In this document: positions 49,494-58,227 of the stretch, one piece after another
Numbering within the stretch: position 1 is the stretch's first letter
Layout: each line of letters begins with the position of its first letter
Source of the DNA: an uncultured Clostridia bacterium
GTDB lineage: Bacteria > Bacillota > Clostridia > TANB77 > CAG-508
Reading direction: 5' to 3'
DNA length: 64,000 nt
NCBI GenBank assembly: GCA_947627185.1
Contig: CANQVF010000003.1
Location: 34,843-98,842, forward strand
Translations under genes and position numbers: made by a program
Notes under the pieces: generated by a model
What the model saw: only the letters and a program-made list of their open reading frames with translations
The model's database searches: none
Told to the model about the DNA's origin: nothing

Positions 49494-51269
49494 ATGAAAA
49501 AGGAAGAAAAAGAATCAATAAAATCTGTATTAAAAAAGCTATATAAAATATTAACTAAAAAACAAAAAATTTCATTTTTAATAATTGTTTTAATAATGAT
49601 AGTTTCAGCTGCATTAACACAAATAACACCAAAAGCAATTGGTTGGCTTACTGATGACATTTTAACACAAGAAAAAATAGCGTTTTTTAAAGTAATACCT
49701 TTTCTTATATTAATATTAATAGTTAATGTAACTAATGAAGTAATAAAAATAGTTAGAAGAGTTATGGTAGAAGACACTGCAACAAGAACAGAAAAAGAAG
49801 CAAGAGGAATGGTTATAAAATCATTACTTATGGCACCACTTTCATATTTTAGAGAAAATATGACTGGAAATATTCATGGAAGAATGAACAGATGCTTAGA
49901 GGGAACAGTAAAACTTGAAAAGTTATTATTTATGGATTTTGCTCCTGCAATTTTTAATAGTATTGCAGCAATTATAACAATATTTATAACTCTTCCATTC
50001 ATTTTAGCACTTCCAATGATGCTTGTTATACCAATTGGAGTATTTATAGTATTTAAACAAATACATAGTCAAAAGGGTATAAGGGTAGAATTATTAGAAA
50101 GCAAATCTGAAATGGATGGTACAATAGTTGAATTAATAAATGGAATTGAAGTTATAAGAATTAGTGATAGTGTAAATTTTGAAACGAATAGATTTGATAA
50201 TAAATCAGAATTCTTAAGATCAAAAGAGATGAAGCATCACAAAGCAATGGCAATGTATGATTGCTTAAAATTTATAAATCAAGCATTTTTTACAGTTTTA
50301 ATAATTGGAATATCAACATATTTAGCAACAAAAAATATTATATCTGTTGGAGCAGTATTAACAGCTTATTTATGTTTTAATCAATTAATAAAACCTTTGG
50401 AAGAATTACACAGAATTTTTGATGAATTATCAGAGTGTACAGTTTTAGCTACTGATTTCTTTAAAATGGTAGAAATACCAAATGACTTTTCATATAGTGA
50501 AGTATCAAGTAAAAAAGAAAATATTAAAACAGATAGTATAGTAGATATTAAAGATCTAATGTTTTATTATAATGAGGATGAAGACAAAGTTATATTAGAT
50601 AACTTTAATTTACAAATTGATAAAGGAATGTTTTTAGGAATAGCAGGACCTAGTGGATGTGGAAAGTCATCACTTATTAAAGCAATTTCTAAATTAGAAA
50701 AAGGACATGGAAGAATAATAGTAGATTCAAGAAATATAGATTCTTTAACTAGAAAAGATATTTCTGAACTTATTGCACTTGTTCCACAAAGTCCATTTTT
50801 AATAGCAGGAACAATTTATGAAAATATATGTTATGGATTAGATAGAGAAGTTAGTATTGAAGAGGTTGAAGATGCAGCAAAAAAAGCATATATATATGAT
50901 TATATAGAAAGCTTGCCAGATAAGTTTGAATCATTAATTTCAGAAGGTGGAAATAATTTATCTGGTGGACAAAGACAAAGAATAGCAATAGCGAGAATTT
51001 TCTTAAGAAAACCAAAAATTTTAATTTTAGATGAAGCAACATCAGCATTAGATAATACTTCAGAAAAATATATTCAAACAGAAATAGAAAAATTACAAAA
51101 AGAAAATAATACAACAATTATTTCAATAGCACATAGACTAACCACTTTAAAAAATTGCGATAAAATAATAGTTTTAAACAAAGGTAAAATTGAAGAAAGT
51201 GGAAAATATGATGAATTAATTGAGAAAAATGGAATATTTAGTGATATGTATTATGGAAAACTAAAATAA
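49494..51269 (+). CDS. ABC exporter half-transporter (homodimer type)
   Basis: A 591-residue exporter subunit with six membrane helices (about 25-325) and an NBD (about 350-590). All catalytic motifs are canonical: Walker A GPSGCGKSS, signature LSGGQRQRIA, Walker B LILDEATSALD with Glu, and switch His in IAHRLTT. This contrasts with the degenerate pair at 16.9-20.5 kb and indicates a homodimer with two active sites. Substrate unknown; lipid or drug export is usual for the family. ATG follows GAGGAGAG. The dyad operator upstream suggests regulated expression; a bidirectional terminator follows. Confidence 0.92.
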   Translation: MKKEEKESIKSVLKKLYKILTKKQKISFLIIVLIMIVSAALTQITPKAIGWLTDDILTQEKIAFFKVIPFLILILIVNVTNEVIKIVRRVMVEDTATRTEKEARGMVIKSLLMAPLSYFRENMTGNIHGRMNRCLEGTVKLEKLLFMDFAPAIFNSIAAIITIFITLPFILALPMMLVIPIGVFIVFKQIHSQKGIRVELLESKSEMDGTIVELINGIEVIRISDSVNFETNRFDNKSEFLRSKEMKHHKAMAMYDCLKFINQAFFTVLIIGISTYLATKNIISVGAVLTAYLCFNQLIKPLEELHRIFDELSECTVLATDFFKMVEIPNDFSYSEVSSKKENIKTDSIVDIKDLMFYYNEDEDKVILDNFNLQIDKGMFLGIAGPSGCGKSSLIKAISKLEKGHGRIIVDSRNIDSLTRKDISELIALVPQSPFLIAGTIYENICYGLDREVSIEEVEDAAKKAYIYDYIESLPDKFESLISEGGNNLSGGQRQRIAIARIFLRKPKILILDEATSALDNTSEKYIQTEIEKLQKENNTTIISIAHRLTTLKNCDKIIVLNKGKIEESGKYDELIEKNGIFSDMYYGKLK

Positions 51270-51297
51270 AAAAAGGACTGTATAGTCCTTTTTTTAT
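51270..51297. terminator. bidirectional terminator
   Basis: AAAAAGGACT (51270-51279) pairs with AGTCCTTTTT (51284-51293) with A and T flanks. It serves the convergent ABC and DUF5684 genes. Confidence 0.85.
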
Positions 51298-51308
51298 TTT
51301 AGTTAATT

Positions 51309-51737
51309 TTATTCATTTCCACCTGGTCCAACATATTCTGATGAGCCAAATCCTATTATTAAATAAGCAATTGTTGTAAATAATACTGCAACTATTGTCA
51401 TTCCAATACCATGTCCAAATGATTTTGAAACTTTATAAGCTAGGTATATAGATAAAACTAAAGCTATTATATAACCAACTACAGGAATAGCTGCTAATAA
51501 ATATGCTAATATTAACCAAGGTGTAATACCAGCTATTTTGAAAAGTGTTATTAAATTATAAATTGGTATAATTGATTTCCAACCTTTTTCTCCTGCTTTT
51601 GTAAAAAGTTTCCACATAGCAACTATTTGAAGAATTGCTACTATTATGAAAACAATAGAAATGATACCAAGATAATTCATTAGTGCATCTGCTGAAATAG
51701 AATCACTAGCTAAATTGTCATAATATACTGCATTCAT
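51309..51737 (-). CDS. DUF5684 family membrane protein
   Basis: A 142-residue membrane protein on the minus strand with three or four hydrophobic segments (about 20-42, 65-95 and 105-128) and the DUF5684 signature WKLFTKAGEKGWKSIIPIYN. Function is unknown; members are small membrane proteins of gut Firmicutes and others. AAGGGGGA precedes the ATG. It is divergent from spoIIE. Confidence 0.82.
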   Translation of the reverse strand: MNAVYYDNLASDSISADALMNYLGIISIVFIIVAILQIVAMWKLFTKAGEKGWKSIIPIYNLITLFKIAGITPWLILAYLLAAIPVVGYIIALVLSIYLAYKVSKSFGHGIGMTIVAVLFTTIAYLIIGFGSSEYVGPGGNE

Positions 51738-52066
51738 TAATAAAATCCCCCTTTTAAATTATTAATAAAATATTAAATTTTATGATTATATTTTGTCATT
51801 TTTTGTAAAAAAAGTCAATGATTTGGTATGACTTTTTTGCATCAAAAAACGAATAATTTTAATATTTTTGTTATGACTATTAAATATAAAGTTGATTAAT
51901 ACTTTTTTTATATTTTTACTTGTCTTTTTGAAATAAATGTAATAAAATAAGTCTAAATTATCACAATTTGTAAAAAACTTTTAATATATATGTTTTAAAT
52001 TTGACAAAATTTTCTTAAAAATTATGTTTAAATATGTATGTATTAAAGGTGAAGGAGTGGTTAAGG
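51738..52066 (+). promoter_or_regulatory. intergenic region upstream of spoIIE
   Basis: About 330 A/T-rich bases without a gene. TTTGACA at 52000-52006 differs by one base from a Spo0A box (TTCGACA) and also supplies a TTGACA -35. A good -10 is missing at 17 bases; TTAAAT lies after 21 bases, and spoIIE promoters driven by Spo0A with sigma-A are known to use a 21-base spacing in Bacillus. This is a candidate only. No RNA gene or repeat is seen in the remainder. Confidence 0.35.
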
Positions 52067-54481
52067 ATGTTTCAAAATGTTGCAGATATACCAAATCAAA
52101 ATGAAGAAGTAATTGAAAAAAATAATAAAATTTATTATAGATTAAAAGAAATATTTAAATATCAAAATATAATCATATATATTTTAACTTTTTTAATGTC
52201 TACATTATCAATTAAAGGTGAACTTATGCCTTTTGGACTTGCTATAATGGCTGCATGTGTTGGAGAAAGTGTGCCAATAGCATTTGTTTTTGTTTCAGCA
52301 ATTTTAGGAACTTGCATTGGTGGTGGAACTGCAGGATTAATAAATTTTCTTGAAATTTCAGTAGTATATTTTATATTAGTTTTAATTTTTAGAGCTAAAG
52401 TAGCAGTTGAAGAAAGAAATGAATTTGTAAAAACAGGTGGAAAACTATTTACAGCTTGTTTTATTGTTTCTCTTGTAAAAAATTTTGTAGGAGTTTTTTT
52501 ATTATATGATGTTTTTATGGGGGCAATTTCTTCTGAGATTGTATATGTTTTTTATAAAATATTTGTAAATGGACTAGCTTCAATAAAAGATTTAAATATA
52601 AAAAAAGCTTTTACGATAGAAGAACTAATTGCAACAGTTATTATAATTTCACTTGCAAGTTCTGCTTTTAATGATGTTAGTATTTTTTCATTAAATATTA
52701 GCAATATAATTATTATTTTTATGATAATGGTATTGGGTTGGAAAAATGGGATGTTGCTTGGAGGTGTTTCAGGAATATCAATTGGACTTGCTATTAGTTT
52801 TTTAGATGGTACAAGCTTTATTCAAATTTCTATGTTTGCAATATCAGGAATTTTGTCAGGTTTTTTAAATAAATTTGGTAAAATAGGTGTTATAATAGGC
52901 TTTTTATTAGGAAATGCAATTCTTACATATTGGGTAAGAGGTGCATCTACTATGATAATTTATTTTAGAGAAATATTCATTGCTTCTATTGGTTTATTGT
53001 TAGTACCAAATAGAATGAAAATAGAAATAGAAGAACTTTTTGGAAAGGAAAAATTACTTGATGATTCTGGAGATAGAAGGTTAGAGCAAAAAAATGAAGA
53101 TATATCCAAAAAATTAAAAACTATTTCAGAAATGTTTAATGAATTAATGAAAAGCTCCGATAAAGAAGAAATTGCAAGCAGAGAAAATTTTATTCAAGAT
53201 TTTTTAGACAATTTAGAAGAAGTTAAGTTAAATATTTTTTATGAAGAAATTTCTAATGAAGATACAGGTATTGCAAGAGATATTTGTGCTGTACTTTTAG
53301 AAAATGAAATTATAGTAGATAAAGATTTAATTGAAATTTTAAAAGAACATAATAATTATGTTATTATGAGAGATGAAAATATAAAGAATGATTTACAAGA
53401 AATAGTAAAAATAGCTAATAGAACCTTAAAAATTTATCAAATTAATAGAGCAAAAGAGCAAGAAAGAAAAAATACAATAAGTGCAATGAATGAAAACTTA
53501 AAAGGCGCTGTAAAAGTTATTGATAAATGTGCCGAAGAAGTTACTGAAAAAAAACAAGATAAATTTTATAAAAAAGAACAAGAATTATTTATTTTATTAA
53601 AAAATAAAAATATAAAAATTGAAAATTGTAAAATAAAGCAGTTAAAAAATAATAAATATATAGTGGAACTTAAATTAGATTATAATGATAATAGAGTTAA
53701 AGAAAAGGAAATAATTTCTAGTATAATAGATATTATCTCAAAAAGCATTGGAACAAAAGTTGCTTTTCAAAGAGATAGAATTGATGAAGAAAAGAAAGAA
53801 TATTATCAAGTATATTCTAGTGAAGATAAATTTGTTATTCAAGTTGGAAATGTAAAAGTAACTAAAGATGATAGTGAAGTTTCTGGTGATTGTAGTTTAC
53901 AAATAAAACTTGCTGATGGAAAATATTTATTAGCAATATCAGATGGAATGGGAAGTGGAGAAAAAGCCAGAGAATATAGTAAAATTACTTTAAGATTAAT
54001 AAAGCAAATGTTATCTGCTGGTTTTGATAGTGAAGAATCTATTAAAATGATAAATTCTAGATTAAATTATTTAGGTGCATCTAAAAGATATTCTACATTG
54101 GATGTTTCTATATTAGACTTATATACAGGAAAAGCGGAAATTATAAAGAACGCAGCATGTAGTACTTACATAAAAAATAAAAAAAATATAAAAGAAATAA
54201 AATCAGAAAATTTACCATTAGGGATGCTTAATAGCATAGAATTAAAGTCACAGTCAGTAGAAATTGAAGATGGTGATATTTTAGTTATGTGCAGTGATGG
54301 TATTTTAGATTCAAAATCTGATGATGAGAAAGACTGGATACAAAGTTTTCTTAAAAATGTTACTACAAATAATGTTCAAAAAATAGCAGATTTAATTTTA
54401 GCAGAAGCAATAGATAACGGATATGGTGCTGTTCAAGATGATATGACTGTTATTGTAATTAAAATTATTAAAAGAAAATAA
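52067..54481 (+). CDS. spoIIE: stage II sporulation protein E (PP2C phosphatase)
   Basis: SpoIIE is the membrane phosphatase at the asymmetric division septum that dephosphorylates the anti-anti-sigma factor SpoIIAA and so releases sigma-F in the forespore. The protein (about 804 residues) has some ten membrane segments in the first ~320 residues, a helical linker region (about 330-560) and a C-terminal PP2C domain (about 590-800) with the metal-site motifs LAISDGMGSG, the STLDVSILDL region and MCSDGILDS. The start is probably ATG 52067 (GAAGGAG upstream); an in-frame ATG at 52034 is possible. It is strong evidence for endospore formation. Confidence 0.93.
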   Translation: MFQNVADIPNQNEEVIEKNNKIYYRLKEIFKYQNIIIYILTFLMSTLSIKGELMPFGLAIMAACVGESVPIAFVFVSAILGTCIGGGTAGLINFLEISVVYFILVLIFRAKVAVEERNEFVKTGGKLFTACFIVSLVKNFVGVFLLYDVFMGAISSEIVYVFYKIFVNGLASIKDLNIKKAFTIEELIATVIIISLASSAFNDVSIFSLNISNIIIIFMIMVLGWKNGMLLGGVSGISIGLAISFLDGTSFIQISMFAISGILSGFLNKFGKIGVIIGFLLGNAILTYWVRGASTMIIYFREIFIASIGLLLVPNRMKIEIEELFGKEKLLDDSGDRRLEQKNEDISKKLKTISEMFNELMKSSDKEEIASRENFIQDFLDNLEEVKLNIFYEEISNEDTGIARDICAVLLENEIIVDKDLIEILKEHNNYVIMRDENIKNDLQEIVKIANRTLKIYQINRAKEQERKNTISAMNENLKGAVKVIDKCAEEVTEKKQDKFYKKEQELFILLKNKNIKIENCKIKQLKNNKYIVELKLDYNDNRVKEKEIISSIIDIISKSIGTKVAFQRDRIDEEKKEYYQVYSSEDKFVIQVGNVKVTKDDSEVSGDCSLQIKLADGKYLLAISDGMGSGEKAREYSKITLRLIKQMLSAGFDSEESIKMINSRLNYLGASKRYSTLDVSILDLYTGKAEIIKNAACSTYIKNKKNIKEIKSENLPLGMLNSIELKSQSVEIEDGDILVMCSDGILDSKSDDEKDWIQSFLKNVTTNNVQKIADLILAEAIDNGYGAVQDDMTVIVIKIIKRK

Positions 54482-54503
54482 GTTTTTTATTTTTATAAAA
54501 ATA

Positions 54504-54550
54504 AAGCAGACAATATAAATAATGCTCTTAGCAATTTATATTGTCTGCTT
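54504..54550. terminator. bidirectional terminator between spoIIE and the glucosyltransferase
   Basis: A perfect 17-bp stem (54504-54520 with 54534-54550) serves two convergent genes, with A/T-rich flanks on both sides. Confidence 0.8.
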
Positions 54551-54557
54551 ATTTAAA

Positions 54558-55691
54558 TTAATTTAATTCTAAAAGAATTTTGCAAATATCAGCTGTTGAA
54601 TTTGGCTTTGCAAGTTCTTTAGTTCTTTTTTTCATGTCTCTTAATTTTTCTCTATTTCGAGAAAGATATTTTAATGTTCTAGCAATACTGTCACCTTTTT
54701 TTATCCAGATTGCTGCACCATTATGAACTAAATATTCAGTATTTTGCTCTTCTTGACCTGGAATTGGATTTATAATAGCAATAGGCAAATTAGAAACTAA
54801 AGCTTCTGTTAAAGTAAGCCCTCCAGCTTTTGTAATTACTGCTACACAAGCATTCATAAGTTCGGGAACTTTATCAGTATATTCTAAAATTTTAACTCTA
54901 GAATCGGATTTTGTATTTTTTACAAGCTCTTGAAATTTTCTATTCATTTTTTTATTTTTTCCAGAAATTGCTACAACTTGTAATTCTTTAAATAACCTTA
55001 TTAAAATTTTTAAAACTAAATATGTAGTATTCCTTCCAAGTCCAAATTCACCACCAGCAAAGAAAAGAATAGTTTCTTTTTCTGGAGATAAACCAAGATC
55101 TTTAATAATTGTATTTTTATCATATTTTTTTAAAAACCTATCAGATATAGGAATACCAGTTACAAATATTCTTTGGTCACTAATTCCTTTTCCAATCATA
55201 TCTATTTTCATTTGCTCGTTTGCAACAAAGAAATAATCAATGTATTTATATGAAACTAACCATTGAGCATGGATATGATAATCTGTAAGAATTGTTGCTA
55301 TTTTACAGTTAATTTTTCCTTTTTGTTTTAAAATAGCACACATCTGACTTGAAAATGGATGTGTAGATATAATTAAATCTGGTTTAAATTCTTTCAAAAG
55401 AGAATTTAATTTTAAAGCCATTAATCTATTTGTTGTATAACTTACATAAGAAAGAGCACCATTTTGAGAATTATTATAAACATGTTTCCACGCCCAAGGA
55501 GCTTTTTTAGCAAGTTCTTTATATGCTTCTGTTGAAACTTTATTTATATATTTATTTATATATTCAATACAGTCTACTATTTTTGTTTCGACTTCATTTT
55601 TATAATTTTCTTTTAAATAATTATCAATGGTTTTTGCTGCTGAAAGATGACCACCACCATAAGAACCATAAAAAATTAGTATTTTTTTCAT
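54558..55691 (-). CDS. diacylglycerol glucosyltransferase (UgtP/MGDG synthase-like)
   Basis: A 377-residue GT28-type enzyme on the minus strand. The N-terminal loop FYGSYGGGHLSAAKTI is the family hallmark, and the C-terminal donor site has TKAGGLTLTEA. It transfers glucose from UDP-glucose to diacylglycerol to make membrane glycolipid, the anchor of lipoteichoic acid. ATG 55691 is preferred over an in-frame start 20 codons upstream because the family begins MKKILIFYG and AGGAAAA is near. It is a paralogue of the C-terminal domain of the fusion at 21209-23182. It lies between spoIIE and ypeB. Confidence 0.88.
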   Translation of the reverse strand: MKKILIFYGSYGGGHLSAAKTIDNYLKENYKNEVETKIVDCIEYINKYINKVSTEAYKELAKKAPWAWKHVYNNSQNGALSYVSYTTNRLMALKLNSLLKEFKPDLIISTHPFSSQMCAILKQKGKINCKIATILTDYHIHAQWLVSYKYIDYFFVANEQMKIDMIGKGISDQRIFVTGIPISDRFLKKYDKNTIIKDLGLSPEKETILFFAGGEFGLGRNTTYLVLKILIRLFKELQVVAISGKNKKMNRKFQELVKNTKSDSRVKILEYTDKVPELMNACVAVITKAGGLTLTEALVSNLPIAIINPIPGQEEQNTEYLVHNGAAIWIKKGDSIARTLKYLSRNREKLRDMKKRTKELAKPNSTADICKILLELN

Positions 55692-55927
55692 AAAATAAGA
55701 TTTTCCTTTCAAATTCATTGAAATTATATCATAACTAAATAAAAAAAACAATTTTAAGTTTTAATAATTCATATTTTATTAATAATTTAAGTTATTAGAT
55801 ATGTTAGTTTTATAATGTGATATATAGAATGGAAAAGTTTTTATTATTATATTATAAAAATAGATTGATAAGTATATTTATTACAATACTGGGAAAAATA
55901 AGGAAAAAATTATGAGAGGAGAAATAT

Positions 55928-57271
55928 ATGGTAGATAAAAGAAGATGGCTTATAGGGTGTATTGCTCTTTTAATTATTTTAACTTTTGTAACAGGTTATT
56001 ATGCTTTTAAATTGAGGGAAGAATATAATAATTTAAATGAAAATAATTATACAGAAGCTTTTAGTAATTTAGTAAATTATGTAAATAATGTGGAAAATTA
56101 TTTAGCAAAAGCAATGATATCAAGAAGTCCTGAACATGCAGCAGAAACACTAACTCAAATTTGGAGAGATTCAAATTTAGGAATGGTTTATTTATCAAGG
56201 ATTTTTTCAGAAAATGAGGGATTATCTCAAACAGCAAAGTTTTTAAATCAAGTAAGTGATTATTCTTATTCTTTATCTAGAAAAAATATTAATGGTGAAG
56301 GCTTATCTGAAGATGATTTTAAAAACTTACAGACTTTGTATAAATATAGTGTTGACTTAGAAACTACACTAAATCAATTATCTGAAGAAATATATAGTGG
56401 TGAAATTTCATGGGAAGATTTAAACCTAAATTCTAAATCAAAATTTGCACAAAGCGTTGATAGTGTAAGTGTATTTTCAAATATTGATGATAATTTAAAT
56501 GATTATGAGGGCTTAATATATGATGGTGCATATTCTGATCATATAAATAAAAAAGAAAAATTAGGATTAACTGGTGAAACTATAACTGAAGAAGAAGCAA
56601 AAATGAAAGTGCAAGAATTTTTTGGTGAAGATTTTGAAAAAATAGAAACAAATTCTTTTTTAGAAAATGCTGATATTCCATCTTATGATTTTTCTGTAAA
56701 ATTGAAAAATAAAACAGAAAAATATAGCATAATGATTTCCAAAAAAGGAGGTCATGTAGTTGAAAGCAATTTAGATAGAGAAGTAGAATCTGAAAAAATT
56801 TCACAAGAAGAAGCAAATGAAATTGGAAAAGATTATTTAGCAAGTAAAGGTTTTGAAGGTATGAAAGAAACTTACTTTATAAAGCAAGGAAATGTTGTTA
56901 CAATAAATTATGCATTTGAAGATAATGAAATTATTGTATATCCAGATTTAATAAAAGTAAGAATTGCATTAGATAATGGAGAAGTATTAGGAATAGAAAC
57001 AAGTGGATATTTGAATTCTCATACGAAAAGAGAATATGTGGAACCTAAAATTTCTATAGAGGAAGCAAGAGAAAAATTAAATCCAGAATTAGAAATATTA
57101 TCTGAAAATATGGCAATAATTCCTACAGAATGGAAAACAGAAATTAATTGTTATGAATTTAAAGGAAAAGTAGAAGAAAAAGAATTTTTAGTTTATATTA
57201 ATGTAGAAACAGGAAAAGAGGAAGATATTTTAGTAATTTTAGATACACCAGGAGGAACTTTAACAGTATAG
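55928..57271 (+). CDS. ypeB: germination protein YpeB
   Basis: A 447-residue spore protein that stabilises the cortex-lytic enzyme SleB in spores and is cleaved at germination. It has an N-terminal membrane anchor (about 8-26), the helical YpeB domain (about 35-180, with LAKAMISRSPEHAAETL and the WRDSNLGMVYLSRI stretch), and PepSY-like repeats in the C-terminal half (TITEEEAKMKVQEFFG, ISQEEANEIGKDYLASKG, ISIEEAREKLNPEL). ATG follows GAGAGGAG. In most spore formers sleB lies directly upstream; here the neighbour is a glucosyltransferase on the opposite strand, so SleB must be elsewhere. Confidence 0.92.
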   Translation: MVDKRRWLIGCIALLIILTFVTGYYAFKLREEYNNLNENNYTEAFSNLVNYVNNVENYLAKAMISRSPEHAAETLTQIWRDSNLGMVYLSRIFSENEGLSQTAKFLNQVSDYSYSLSRKNINGEGLSEDDFKNLQTLYKYSVDLETTLNQLSEEIYSGEISWEDLNLNSKSKFAQSVDSVSVFSNIDDNLNDYEGLIYDGAYSDHINKKEKLGLTGETITEEEAKMKVQEFFGEDFEKIETNSFLENADIPSYDFSVKLKNKTEKYSIMISKKGGHVVESNLDREVESEKISQEEANEIGKDYLASKGFEGMKETYFIKQGNVVTINYAFEDNEIIVYPDLIKVRIALDNGEVLGIETSGYLNSHTKREYVEPKISIEEAREKLNPELEILSENMAIIPTEWKTEINCYEFKGKVEEKEFLVYINVETGKEEDILVILDTPGGTLTV

Positions 57272-57400
57272 TAGCATAGGTAAAAAAATCTTAAATTTTC
57301 TTCTTTTTATATTGATAAAACTTGAAATTGTAACAATATTGTTATAATATAGTAGAAGTAACAAAAACTTTTAATTTGAATAAATTATAGTAAGAAAAAT

Positions 57401-57426
57401 TCCACAAAATGTTAAAATTTTGTGGA
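57401..57426 (+). promoter_or_regulatory. hairpin in the leader of the hydrolase-murF-ddl operon
   Basis: TCCACAAAAT (57401-57410) pairs perfectly with ATTTTGTGGA (57417-57426). No T-run follows, and the AGGAGG site begins ten bases later and stays free. It may stabilise the mRNA 5' end or be an operator. A -10-like TATAAT lies about 55 bases upstream (near 57344). Confidence 0.4.
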
Positions 57427-57445
57427 CTACATATAGGAGGGAAAT

Positions 57446-58213
57446 TTGCAAGTTAAAGTAAAAGACTGTAATATTTATTATGAAGTAATGGGTGAAGGAA
57501 ATCCTGTAATTTTATTACATGGTTGGCTTACAAATTTAGAAACTATGAGACCAATAGCAAATGGCCTTTGCCAAAATTTTAGAGTTTACTTAGTTGATGT
57601 TATTGGTTTTGGAAAAAGTGATTTACCAGAACATCCTTTAAGAGCAAATGATTTTGGTGATTTTTTAAAAGAATTTATCGATAAACTTGGAATTGAAAAT
57701 CCAATTTTAATAGGACATTCAAATGGTGGTAGAATTATAATAAATGCAGTCGGAAGAGGGATTATTTCTGCAAAAAAAATAGTTTTAATAGATAGTGCAG
57801 GAATAAAACCTAAGAGAAGTTTAAAATATTATTTGAAAGTTTATTTCTATAAAGCTGGAAAGTTTATTTTAAATTTATTGCCGAATACTAAATCTATTAA
57901 AAATTTTAAAGAAAAATTGCGAAATAACGTAGGTTCACAGGATTATCAGTTGTCGGCAAATGTTTTAAAAGAAACACTAAAATTAATTGTAAATGAAGAT
58001 TTAAGTTATTTATTACCAAAAATTAGTGTTCCAACTTTACTTTTTTGGGGAAGTTTAGATAAAGACACTCCAATAAGTGATGCTAGAAAAATGGAAAAAT
58101 TAATACCAGATTGTGGATTAATTGAATATGCTGGTTCAACACATTTTTCTTATTTAGAAAATATAAATAATGTAAATAGTGTATTAAATGAATTTTTTAA
58201 AAATGATAAATAA
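57446..58213 (+). CDS. alpha/beta hydrolase
   Basis: A 255-residue alpha/beta hydrolase with the full triad: Ser in the nucleophile elbow GHSNGG, Asp in SLDKDTPI and His in GSTHFSYLE; the oxyanion HGW motif is in LLHGWLTN. The start is TTG (57446) directly behind TAGGAGGGAAA. It is the first of three genes (hydrolase, murF-like, ddl) with gaps of about 10 and 60 bases. The substrate is unknown. The company of two D-Ala-D-Ala pathway genes suggests a cell-wall ester or amide, but this is inference. Confidence 0.85.
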   Translation: MQVKVKDCNIYYEVMGEGNPVILLHGWLTNLETMRPIANGLCQNFRVYLVDVIGFGKSDLPEHPLRANDFGDFLKEFIDKLGIENPILIGHSNGGRIIINAVGRGIISAKKIVLIDSAGIKPKRSLKYYLKVYFYKAGKFILNLLPNTKSIKNFKEKLRNNVGSQDYQLSANVLKETLKLIVNEDLSYLLPKISVPTLLFWGSLDKDTPISDARKMEKLIPDCGLIEYAGSTHFSYLENINNVNSVLNEFFKNDK

Positions 58214-58227
58214 AAGGGGAAGTGCTA

